From: a candidate division CSSED10-310 bacterium
Lineage (GTDB): Bacteria > CSSED10-310 > JAFGDC01
Assembly: GCA_016932295.1 (NCBI GenBank)
Contig: JAFGDC010000304.1
Location: forward strand, 1-12,788
Direction: 5' to 3'
Length of the DNA stretch: 12,788 nucleotides
Shown here piece by piece: positions 1 to 7,091 of the stretch; positions within the stretch are counted from its first letter, which is position 1, and every line of letters begins with the position of its first letter. The position numbers and the translations under genes were made by a program. Under the pieces are notes generated by a model. The model had not been told where the DNA came from and did not search any database. It worked only from the letters and a program-made list of their open reading frames with translations.

Positions 1-96
1 ACGGGCGGCAACTGCTTTGCGACGACGGCATTACTTGCCAAATCATACGGATTATCGGATCATGAGCCCATACCAGACTTCGAGGAGTCTCCATGA
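1..96 (+). CDS. 3' end of an unidentified upstream gene (partial)
   Basis: Frame 1 is open from the first base to a TGA at 94-96 and would encode the last 31 residues of a protein that begins outside the window. The TGA overlaps the ATG of the next gene (ATGA at 93-96), the classic arrangement of translationally coupled operon genes; this is the main reason for treating it as real. The tail begins TGGNCFATTALL and ends DFEESP. It has no recognisable domain, so no function is offered. Frame 2 is also open here, but it is arginine-rich and does not end at a gene junction. The call rests on position and open frame only. Confidence 0.5.
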   Translation, partial: TGGNCFATTALLAKSYGLSDHEPIPDFEESP

Positions 97-1361
97 ACCT
101 CCGATTCGCTGCCTTGATCATGCTGGCATCAACCAGTTGCATGTTCCTGCCCGGCTGCGGCACTCCGCGCTCCGCACCGGTTGACATCCTTCACCTGGAA
201 ACCCTCGTCACGCCGGTGACCGTCGAAAGTGTGCGAATCCACGACCGGACCTTCATCGAAGACGGCGCAGTGCTTTCCTGCCGGATCGGTTGGGAGGGGT
301 ACGCCGTTCCCCGGCCCTCAACTTTTCTGAAGTTCCGCATTGCGACCGAAGACGGCGCCGTCCTTCACACCTGGTCCCGGCGAAGTGCGATCCTCGATCC
401 GGACGATGCCCACCCCGGAGCGGCCTCAGGCACGACCTTCCTTCATTTCCCGGAAAACCTGCCGGAACGTAAACTGAATCTGCTGCTCTCCATCCATGAC
501 GATGATGCTCCGGAAAGACCCATCCCGGCGGTCATCAACGGACATCATGGAATCAGTCATGTCATCGCCAGACTGTTCGTGGGGGTAACACCGGGGATCC
601 TCTTCACCAGCGGTTGGCACAGTCCCGAAGGAGGCGTGGATGGGAGCCGTTGGATGCTCAAATCGGCGGTGCTGCGCCTCCGCAATCCCAGCGGGAGATA
701 CCTCGTCATCGATGGCACCACTCATGCCGCCTGCTTCCCAGCGCCACCCGAATGCAGCGTTGTCGTGCAAAAAAACCAGGTATTCACCGGCACCATATCG
801 ACGGATGCCTTTCACTGGGAAACTCCGCTCCCCTGGTTGCCCATGGACACAACGCCCTGGCTGGATGTCCAACTGCACTGCAGCACCGTATTTGTACCAA
901 GAGACTGTGGAATCGCCGACGATCCCAGAATAGTGAGCCTGCGCATTGAACGGATCGGACTGGAAGACGTCTCTTTCGGGCCTGGATGGTACAACCCTGA
1001 ACACAATGACACCATCGCCTGGCGCTGGGCATCGTCAAGCGCGGAAGTGAGGGCGTTCAAGCGCTGGCCGTCCACTCTGCTGCACCTGAGCTGCCGAACG
1101 GACATCAACGCGCTGGGAGGTGAACTGCAGCTCACGGTGGAAGCGCCAGGAACTTTACCCATCTGTCACCGGACCAGGTCGAATGAATTCGATTTCGACA
1201 TCACACTCGATCCGGCCGCGCCAACGGGCACAGAGGTGACATGCCGGCTCCTCGCCAATGCCTCGTTCAACCCCGCCACCCTGGCCGCGGACCACGACCA
1301 CCGGCAGCTCAGTTTCAACGTTCGGGACTGGTATCTTACTCCAGATCCCGATCACCCTTGA
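93..1361 (+). CDS. Lipoprotein with repeated beta-sandwich domains
   Basis: The predicted product is a 422-residue secreted lipoprotein. Residues 1-21 form a signal peptide with a hydrophobic core (AALIMLAST), followed by a lipobox LPGC with Cys22 as the lipidation site. Proline at -2 is unusual, while glycine at +2 would favour outer-membrane sorting in a Gram-negative cell. After it come an N-terminal beta-rich region (about 42-165) and two related segments, about 170-290 and 294-415. Each opens with GW[HY]xPE followed by tryptophan and a beta-rich stretch. Similar material occurs in the next protein of the operon. The start is supported by GAGGAG at 82-87, five bases before the ATG. The gene overlaps the upstream reading frame by 4 bases and lies 4 bases from the downstream gene. 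No enzyme motif is visible. I infer a role in binding or displaying surface glycan, from context only; the family is not recognised with certainty. Confidence 0.85.
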   Translation: MNLRFAALIMLASTSCMFLPGCGTPRSAPVDILHLETLVTPVTVESVRIHDRTFIEDGAVLSCRIGWEGYAVPRPSTFLKFRIATEDGAVLHTWSRRSAILDPDDAHPGAASGTTFLHFPENLPERKLNLLLSIHDDDAPERPIPAVINGHHGISHVIARLFVGVTPGILFTSGWHSPEGGVDGSRWMLKSAVLRLRNPSGRYLVIDGTTHAACFPAPPECSVVVQKNQVFTGTISTDAFHWETPLPWLPMDTTPWLDVQLHCSTVFVPRDCGIADDPRIVSLRIERIGLEDVSFGPGWYNPEHNDTIAWRWASSSAEVRAFKRWPSTLLHLSCRTDINALGGELQLTVEAPGTLPICHRTRSNEFDFDITLDPAAPTGTEVTCRLLANASFNPATLAADHDHRQLSFNVRDWYLTPDPDHP

Positions 1362-1365
1362 TGCG

Positions 1366-4125
1366 ATGAAGAAGTGGTTCCCCCTGGACAGAATCCTGAA
1401 GACGCAACCCCATCTCGTTACCGGCCAGCCGCCGGCGGCCGCCGACACCGCGTTGCCCCCCATACGGACGATGTGCTTCGATGCAATCGTGGTACTTCTA
1501 CTGGTCGTCATCTTCACATGGCCAGTCCTGCCTCTCCTGGGAAGCGCCGTACCGGGCTGGGGTGACGACGCTTACATGTTTCTATGGGACCTCTGGTGGT
1601 TCGAAAAGGCGCTCTCAAGCGATCGCAATCCATATCAGTGCAGCCTCATCCATCATCCCCTGGGAGCCAACCTAGCGTTTCACACCCTGTCACCGGCGAA
1701 CTGCCTGCTTGCCATGCCATTGGTTCGACTCACAGGCATCAAGGTCGCCTATGGCGCGGTGTTCCTGCTGAGCTTCTGGCTGTCCGGACTGGCCGCCTAC
1801 CTGCTCGTCCTGGCGACCACCGGCACCGGCCGGCCGGCCGCTCTCTTCGCCGCCATGGTCTTCGCGTTCAGTCCCTACCGCACCGCCCACGGGCTTGGTC
1901 ACCTGAATCTGTTAAGCACCCAGTGGCTGCCTCTGTACTGCCTCTTCATGCTTGCCACCTTCCGGCAACCCCGGCTGAAAACCACCCTCGCTGCAGCCGG
2001 CATGCTCATCCTCACCGCTTATTCCTGCCTCAACTATGCGGTGCTGCTGGCACTCTGGACCATGGTTCCGCTGAGCCTGCAGGCACGAACCCCACGCCGC
2101 GCCGGCCGGATCGCCATACACCTCATGCTCTGCGCCACTGTATCGGCCTGGACCGCCGCCCCGCTGCTCGAACAGGCCTGGCGTGAAATCGACCTGCATG
2201 GTGCCTACCTGCGCGCCTATCCCGCCGATTCATCGAGATGGTCCGCGGATCTCGCCGGATTCTTGACTCCATCAATATTGAATCCATTGTGCAATCCACG
2301 ACCCATGGCATCCACCGGCGCCGAACCCGATTACCCACCCAACTGGACATCCTGTCTCACCAACGGAGTCCGCCTGGGTCCGCTGCACTACACTCCAACC
2401 GGTCATCCACACGAATGGACGGTGTACATCGGGCTCATCCCCCTGCTCCTGATGCTGGCCGGCATTGGCACCAGTCACCGCCACCGGTGGGTATGGGTCA
2501 CCACGGCGGCGGTCTTTCTCTTTCTCTCCCTCGGACCAAGGCTCTGGTTCATGGGTAGACAGTTCTCCCTGTCTTTGCCTTACTCCCTGTTACGAAAGCT
2601 GCCGATCGCCGGCGAGGTCCGCATGCCGGGACGGTTCTTCAGTATCGCCCTGGTGGCGGTTTCAGTACTCTCGGCCCAGGGCCTGAATCGTCTGACCCGC
2701 CGGTTATCCCGATCCCGCAGACTGGCAGTGTTCATCACTGCGGGCTGCCTGCTCATGCTGGAGTACCTGGTCGTTCCGTATCCCCACGACAATCTGCCTA
2801 CCCCGCCGTATCTGGCAGCCATCAGCGGCACCCCGGGCGCTGTTCTGGATCTGCCCCTCGGCTGGCGTAGCGGAACCCGGGTGGATCCGTATGAGCGTAC
2901 GGTGTATCAGTACTACCAGACCATCCATGGCCGGCCCACGATCGGCGGGCATGTATCGAGATTCCCACCCACCACCTGGACCTATTTCCAATCCATCCCC
3001 ATCCTGCGCTACCTGAGCGCAACCGCCGTGGGAGAAGCGAACGGCGAACCGCCATCCCTCGCCGACCTGGATCGGCTCGGCATCGGCTGGATCTGCGTTC
3101 ACCGCTTCACACGTTTTCACGGCGTGCAGATGCGAGTCATCAACGACTCGATCCACACTCGGCTCTGCACCTTTTTCGAGGATCAGGATTGTTACGAGAG
3201 GGTGTATCAGGATCGCGATGTCACGGTATTCAGGCGGTTACCCCACGGCACGCCGGAGAGCACCGCCGTGAGCCCGGATGATCCATCGTCCACGGTCATG
3301 TTCTGCGATGGCTGGTCGCGACCCTATCCGGGCCTCAGAGCCAGCACTTCACTCCTCAGCCGGATATGCCTCCCGCCAGCGACCGGGCTGGTGGTGCTGC
3401 GCATGAGCCCCTTTCATTGGGACGGAGGCATCCCTGATTCTGTTCCCATCGCCATGGAGATCGATGGAGCACCCATTGGACAAACCATTCTGAGGGATCT
3501 CCACCAAACCATCACCCTGGTCATTCCGCAAGGGATGGACACACAGGCGCAGGACGGCCTGTCACTGACGATCCGAAATCTTGAACGCCGGGGTGGAGAA
3601 ATCGGCGACACGGGCAGGAGGAGCAACGTGCAGCTCACGATCCGAAGCTGGCGGGATGAAAGCGGCCGGCATGAAGGCTTCCCAGGCTATGTCTGCCAAG
3701 CGCTTGTGGACGGCGCCCTGCTGCCGGAGGAACCGGTAGAGGGCTGGCTTCTGCTGGCGCTCGCGAACGACGGTTCGATCCGGGGACTGTTGAATGCGGC
3801 ACCACAATCTCCAGCCCCGGAACTGACCGACCTGTTCAATTCCCTTCCGGTGGGTGCCGTGACCTTGTGCGCGTATTCCGGAAGCTCCGGCATCCGGTCC
3901 AGGGACATGGATCCCGTGCTGGCCGGTATCGGCATGGATCTCCGCGATTTGAATGAACAGTGGTCTCACATGACCTGCATCGGCGTGAAAGGGACGGCAT
4001 CCGGAACCGCAGCCAGTCGCACGGGCCGCGCCGGAGAAGTGGTGGTGAGCCTGGTGCAGCCCGTCGCCGCGCGAAACCGCTCCACTTACTTTGTCGAGAT
4101 GCTGACCACGATGCCGCCGCCGTGA
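1366..4125 (+). CDS. GT-C-like polytopic membrane glycosyltransferase, C-terminal ILEI-like domain
   Basis: This 919-residue protein has about 11 predicted membrane helices in residues 37-470 (first helix 37-59) and a large extracytoplasmic C-terminal half. The first loop after helix 1 contains GWGDDAYMFLWDLWW (64-78). The acidic pair D67/D68 sits where GT-C glycosyltransferases carry their catalytic carboxylates, and the following NPY...HHPLG...FHT text is typical of large YfhO/GT-C-type membrane proteins, which use lipid-linked sugar donors. Residues about 475-625 are the soluble alpha/beta segment usual in these proteins (VLDLPLGW at 493, HGRPTIGGH at 521). Then follow a beta-sandwich starting CDGWSRP (about 643-763) and an ILEI/FAM3-like domain (about 772-900). 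The frame is open further upstream (ATG at 1258), but that start would lie deep inside the lipoprotein gene. ATG 1366 lies 4 bases after the previous stop; no strong Shine-Dalgarno is seen, so coupling is likely. Transfer to a surface glycan or glycolipid is inferred; the sugar is unknown. Confidence 0.85.
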   Translation: MKKWFPLDRILKTQPHLVTGQPPAAADTALPPIRTMCFDAIVVLLLVVIFTWPVLPLLGSAVPGWGDDAYMFLWDLWWFEKALSSDRNPYQCSLIHHPLGANLAFHTLSPANCLLAMPLVRLTGIKVAYGAVFLLSFWLSGLAAYLLVLATTGTGRPAALFAAMVFAFSPYRTAHGLGHLNLLSTQWLPLYCLFMLATFRQPRLKTTLAAAGMLILTAYSCLNYAVLLALWTMVPLSLQARTPRRAGRIAIHLMLCATVSAWTAAPLLEQAWREIDLHGAYLRAYPADSSRWSADLAGFLTPSILNPLCNPRPMASTGAEPDYPPNWTSCLTNGVRLGPLHYTPTGHPHEWTVYIGLIPLLLMLAGIGTSHRHRWVWVTTAAVFLFLSLGPRLWFMGRQFSLSLPYSLLRKLPIAGEVRMPGRFFSIALVAVSVLSAQGLNRLTRRLSRSRRLAVFITAGCLLMLEYLVVPYPHDNLPTPPYLAAISGTPGAVLDLPLGWRSGTRVDPYERTVYQYYQTIHGRPTIGGHVSRFPPTTWTYFQSIPILRYLSATAVGEANGEPPSLADLDRLGIGWICVHRFTRFHGVQMRVINDSIHTRLCTFFEDQDCYERVYQDRDVTVFRRLPHGTPESTAVSPDDPSSTVMFCDGWSRPYPGLRASTSLLSRICLPPATGLVVLRMSPFHWDGGIPDSVPIAMEIDGAPIGQTILRDLHQTITLVIPQGMDTQAQDGLSLTIRNLERRGGEIGDTGRRSNVQLTIRSWRDESGRHEGFPGYVCQALVDGALLPEEPVEGWLLLALANDGSIRGLLNAAPQSPAPELTDLFNSLPVGAVTLCAYSGSSGIRSRDMDPVLAGIGMDLRDLNEQWSHMTCIGVKGTASGTAASRTGRAGEVVVSLVQPVAARNRSTYFVEMLTTMPPP

Positions 4126-4153
4126 CCGGATCCCGCCATCCACGGAGAACTCG

Positions 4154-4206
4154 GATACCCGCGATGATCGACGGGGGGGATTGCATCGGGGTATCTTCAT
4201 TTTTTT
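4154..4206 (+). terminator. Intrinsic terminator of the lipoprotein/GT-C operon
   Basis: GATACCC (4154-4160) and CGATG (4162-4166) pair with CATCG (4184-4188) and GGGTATC (4189-4195). This makes a 12-bp stem with one bulged G at 4161 and a G-rich loop. A T-rich tail with six consecutive Ts from 4201 (seven counting T4200) follows the stem. It lies 28 bases after the stop of the membrane-protein gene and before the promoter of the next gene, as expected at an operon end. Confidence 0.85.
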
Positions 4207-4215
4207 AGTGACTTT

Positions 4216-4247
4216 ATTGTGACAATCGGTTACTCTTTCATTCTAAA
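4216..4247 (+). promoter_or_regulatory. Candidate sigma-70-type promoter with overlapping palindrome
   Basis: The -35 candidate GTGACA (4219-4224, 5/6 match) is followed after 17 bases by TCTAAA (4242-4247, 4/6 match). The region is much more AT-rich than its surroundings. An 11-base palindrome, ATTGT-G-ACAAT (4216-4226), overlaps the -35 box and could be an operator. A second -10-like hexamer, TATACT (4262-4267, 5/6), has no good -35 at normal spacing. The element lies just after the operon terminator and about 80-110 bases before the start of the nucleotidyltransferase-like gene, which it presumably drives. Confidence 0.45.
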
Positions 4248-4315
4248 TTGTTTAGTCCTGTTATACTAAAGGCCAAACTGCAATGATAGGCATACTATTT
4301 TCGGGCGCATGAGTC

Positions 4316-4321
4316 GAGGAG
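4316..4321 (+). promoter_or_regulatory. Ribosome binding site that sets the start at 4330
   Basis: GAGGAG lies 8 bases before the ATG at 4330. The in-frame ATG at 4309 has no comparable element upstream, and this site would fall inside its coding region. The downstream start is therefore preferred. Confidence 0.7.
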
Positions 4322-4329
4322 ATGAAAGG

Positions 4330-5640
4330 ATGATCGCGGGTATATCTGACCAACGGATGACGTCGATTCTCACGTCCATGGTCGATGCACTGCGGACTCA
4401 TACTGAGCATGTAACGGCTGTTTATGCATTTGGTGAGATCGCCAGGGATTCATTCGACTGCGGTTTCAACGAGGTCAACATCCTGGTGGTGGTGGATGAG
4501 CAGGCCAATCTGGGATCGGTTCAGGAAGTGTACGACGGGGTATTGGATGACCTTGAGGATCAACATGGCATGGCCGGCGCCAGCATCTCGAGGAGTTCCA
4601 CCAGGGATCTGATCACGACGTTGGACATCCTGGCTTCGGAGCAGGGTCAACTCGATAGTGGGATCCGTCCGGAATGGATGGATGTGTTGCTGGATGGCGG
4701 CATTCTGTTGGCCGGCGAGGACATCAGGCCGCGGATCGCACGACCATCGAAGGCAGCCGTGGAAGCATCGCTGGAGGCGCTCGAACTGCCGTTCACGTTT
4801 GATGCCGTGCATGAAATCAGGGCGGCCAATGCCGGCCTGGATGCGTTTCTGAAGAGTCTCGCCTATCGGTTTCGGGAACGGAACCTGGAACGGTTTGACG
4901 GGCGCATTCTGAACAGCCGACTGGGCTATATCCGTCGACCGGCCCTGGAAGACATTCTGCGCACCGATGTGGACAAGTACATCAAGAAAAATGCGCTGAC
5001 GCACCTGTATTTCAAGGGATGCCAGCCGTTTGAAGGAAAGAGTTCGCTGCTCAAGTTCACGCTGCACCGTTGCCGGGAGCGTGGCCTGCCGGTGCGAGCG
5101 TGGTTCGAGGACAAATGGGGTGAAATGGACGGCGCCGCTCAGGTGGAAGCCATCAACTCCCAGATCAAATTCCTCACCAGCCGGAAATGGGCGGTGTTCA
5201 TCTTCGACAGTGCCGAGGGGATAATCGATATCGGGAAGATTCTGAACCTGATTGAATCCGCCGGATTCATCGCGGTGTTTGCCGGTGTATCGGGGACGGA
5301 GCATTTACCGAAGAAAGAGAATCTGAATGTGGTGAAATTGTCAGATCACCCGTTCCCCCGGCCGGAACTCATAAAGAATTTACGCAACCGGTTCCAGCAC
5401 GCCGGGCTGTCATATCCTCAGAGCCCCATCCTGGCGGCGATAGTCAGAGCCACCGGGAATCCGTTCAAGGCCGGCGCCATGGCCGCCGGCATGCTTGTGG
5501 AAGCAGCCCTGCGCGGCGATCTTGAGGATGATGAACAGACACTGGCGCGCGTTCTCGACGCCTGGGTGGGGCGTTCCCGCAGCAAACAATTTTTCCGCTG
5601 GTGCACGCACATCGCTGATCCCAGTCCGAACAACCTGTAG
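4330..5640 (+). CDS. Inactive nucleotidyltransferase-like domain fused to P-loop ATPase-like domain
   Basis: The 436-residue protein is soluble, with no signal or membrane helix. Residues about 15-135 resemble the Pol-beta/MNT nucleotidyltransferase fold. AVYAFGEIARDSF (30-42) sits where active enzymes have a GS motif, and FNEVNILVVV (46-55) sits where they have the metal-binding DxD. Both signatures are degenerate (GE for GS, N-E-V-N for D-x-D), so catalysis by this domain is unlikely. After a helical linker (about 140-220), residues 225-430 look like an AAA+/STAND-type P-loop domain. The evidence is a Walker A-like CQPFEGKSSLL (231-241), a Walker B-like strand WAVFIFDSAE (287-296), a sensor-1-like strand IAVFAGVSG (314-322), and a lid-like helical segment with ATGNPF (374-379). 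The Walker A has five rather than four residues between its glycines, so nucleotide binding is uncertain. The gene is monocistronic with its own promoter and converges on the glycosyltransferase gene. The family is not recognised by name and no function is claimed. Confidence 0.85.
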   Translation: MIAGISDQRMTSILTSMVDALRTHTEHVTAVYAFGEIARDSFDCGFNEVNILVVVDEQANLGSVQEVYDGVLDDLEDQHGMAGASISRSSTRDLITTLDILASEQGQLDSGIRPEWMDVLLDGGILLAGEDIRPRIARPSKAAVEASLEALELPFTFDAVHEIRAANAGLDAFLKSLAYRFRERNLERFDGRILNSRLGYIRRPALEDILRTDVDKYIKKNALTHLYFKGCQPFEGKSSLLKFTLHRCRERGLPVRAWFEDKWGEMDGAAQVEAINSQIKFLTSRKWAVFIFDSAEGIIDIGKILNLIESAGFIAVFAGVSGTEHLPKKENLNVVKLSDHPFPRPELIKNLRNRFQHAGLSYPQSPILAAIVRATGNPFKAGAMAAGMLVEAALRGDLEDDEQTLARVLDAWVGRSRSKQFFRWCTHIADPSPNNL

Positions 5641-5723
5641 CGACAATCGGTTCCATCCCGACCTCGAGCCTTGATTTTTTCCTGACCTTGAGCCATATCA
5701 CGATGCGGAACCTGATTGCGTTC

Positions 5724-5741
5724 CCGCCTGTCAGCAGGCGG
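5724..5741. terminator. GC-rich hairpin between convergent genes
   Basis: CCGCCTG (5724-5730) and CAGGCGG (5735-5741) form a perfect 7-bp stem closed by the tetraloop TCAG. It lies 83 bases after the stop of the P-loop gene. No T-tract follows directly, so it is a possible rather than a proven transcription terminator. It could act on either strand. Confidence 0.35.
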
Positions 5742-5769
5742 TATCCGTTGGACACCCGCGGCGTTCACC

Positions 5770-5800
5770 CCGTTTCCCCGTAAAGGTGCCGGGGAAGCGG
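5770..5800. terminator. 11-bp hairpin between convergent genes
   Basis: CCGTTTCCCCG (5770-5780) pairs with CGGGGAAGCGG (5790-5800) through one G-T wobble, around a 9-base loop. It is centred about 55 bases beyond the stop of the minus-strand glycosyltransferase and 145 bases beyond the plus-strand P-loop gene. The placement suggests a bidirectional transcript end, although there is no T-run on either side. Confidence 0.45.
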
Positions 5801-5840
5801 CGATTCGTTCCGGATCTAATGCCGGCACGCCACTAACGGG

Positions 5841-7019
5841 TTATTCGTCGCCCGCCGCCGAATCGTGCCCGACCTGATCCGCGGATAATGGTGAACCAGC
5901 CTGCGCAAGCACCTCCCGGTACACCTTCAGCACTCCTTCGACATACGCCAGCATGCTGAACCTTTTGATGACATCCATGCGGGCCGCCTCCCCCATTTCC
6001 CGAAGCCGCTCGGGTTGTTGGAGAAGCTGGAGGATGGTGGTTCCCAACTGGTTCTGACCGCGGCTCATGAGAAGCCCATTCCTGCCGTGTGTCACCACCT
6101 CGGGGATGCCGCCAACCCAGTATCCCACCACCGGCACTCCCGAAGCCATGGCCTCGATATTGACTCGTCCGAAGGCTTCCTCCGAAGACGGAGTGACATG
6201 CATGTCCAGAGCCTGGAAGACATTCTCTATATCGCTGCGGTAATCCATGAAGGTCACCATGTCGCCCAGGCCGTATTCACTGACCGCCGCATGGCATTGC
6301 CGGAGGTAGTCGAAGTCACGCGTGGAGCCTACGATGAGGGCGTTGACGCGGTGCCCAGCGTCTCGAACTTGCTTGATCGCGGTGATGAAATCCAGTTGGC
6401 CTTTGTGGGGTGAAATCACCCCTATCAGTCCAAGCGTGGGAAGGCTTGGATCCAATCCCAGCCGCCGCCGCATCCCGATCCGGTCGACCGGCGGGGTGAA
6501 GCGGTTCGTATCGACGCCGTTGTAGACCACGGTAATCGGCACTCTGTACAAATCCAGAAAACTCAATACATTGAGTTGAGAACGAGAGATCGCGATGACA
6601 CGATCCACTTTGTGCAGGCTGTAGCTTTTCAGCTTGCTCGGAGGGATGAGGTTGGAACCCCGTGAACATCGGAAGTGACAGATACAGGGCACGCCCAATG
6701 CTTTCGCTATCCTGTAGCCGAATGGATTGACCCAGAATTCATTACTGTGCACCATGGAGATGCGTTCCTCCCCGGCCAGTCGCCGAAGGTTTCGCAGTGA
6801 GAAGGGATGGAGGAACAGGTATTTCATCTTCCGCCAATTCCTGTAGCGGATAATTGCGACTCTCACGCCCTGGGCTCTCAGATCGGCGGTCAGTGGTCCT
6901 TCGAACGGCGCGGCGACAACCGGCTCAATTCCATACGATTGGATGCGGACAAGCAGTTCGCGGAGACTCACCCGCGCACCCATCATTCTCACACTTGGTG
7001 TCAGGTACAACACCTTCAT
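5841..7019 (-). CDS. GT4-family (GT-B fold) glycosyltransferase
   Basis: This 392-residue cytoplasmic or membrane-associated enzyme is predicted to transfer a sugar from a nucleotide donor to a glycan or lipid-linked acceptor with retention of configuration. The N-terminal Rossmann half begins MKVLYLTPSVRMMGARVSLR, with the short loop seen in GT4 proteins, and includes the acceptor-side segment VHSNEFWVNPFGYRIAKALG (90-109). The C-terminal half has VVYNGVDTNRF (164-174), GLIGVISPHKGQ (197-208, the donor-binding beta-alpha unit with Lys206) and the hallmark EX7E motif with Glu281 and Glu289 within SEEAFGRVNIEAMASG (279-294). The length is normal for the family. The frame is open upstream to a start at 7103, but ATG 7019 is preferred. 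It begins the family's conserved N-terminus and has GAGG 8 bases upstream; the 28 extra residues look non-conserved. It is divergent from the zinc-ribbon gene. Donor and acceptor cannot be deduced. Confidence 0.92.
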   Translation of the reverse strand: MKVLYLTPSVRMMGARVSLRELLVRIQSYGIEPVVAAPFEGPLTADLRAQGVRVAIIRYRNWRKMKYLFLHPFSLRNLRRLAGEERISMVHSNEFWVNPFGYRIAKALGVPCICHFRCSRGSNLIPPSKLKSYSLHKVDRVIAISRSQLNVLSFLDLYRVPITVVYNGVDTNRFTPPVDRIGMRRRLGLDPSLPTLGLIGVISPHKGQLDFITAIKQVRDAGHRVNALIVGSTRDFDYLRQCHAAVSEYGLGDMVTFMDYRSDIENVFQALDMHVTPSSEEAFGRVNIEAMASGVPVVGYWVGGIPEVVTHGRNGLLMSRGQNQLGTTILQLLQQPERLREMGEAARMDVIKRFSMLAYVEGVLKVYREVLAQAGSPLSADQVGHDSAAGDE

Positions 7020-7091
7020 ACTACCAGCCTCATCATTCTCTTCCGGCACGGCATCGCCACCACTGCGTCGAGGACCACCTGGACGCACGTA

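Noticed and set aside
1258..1365. Longer start (ATG 1258) for the membrane protein
   Set aside because: It lies about 100 bases inside the lipoprotein gene, and the extra 36 residues look like out-of-frame translation. ATG 1366 directly after the lipoprotein stop fits an operon junction.
3562..4200. Minus-strand open frame of 212 codons opposite the ILEI-like region
   Set aside because: It has no domain or motif and runs across the terminator, while the plus-strand frame encodes an identifiable domain.
4450..5304. Minus-strand open frame of 284 codons
   Set aside because: It is a shadow of the pseudo-nucleotidyltransferase/P-loop gene. It has no recognisable domain or upstream Shine-Dalgarno, while the plus frame has coherent motifs and both.
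4330..5640. Reading the P-loop gene as part of a two-gene MNT/HEPN toxin-antitoxin pair
   Set aside because: No adjacent HEPN-like gene with its RX4-6H motif is present. The neighbour on one side is a terminated operon and on the other a convergent glycosyltransferase.
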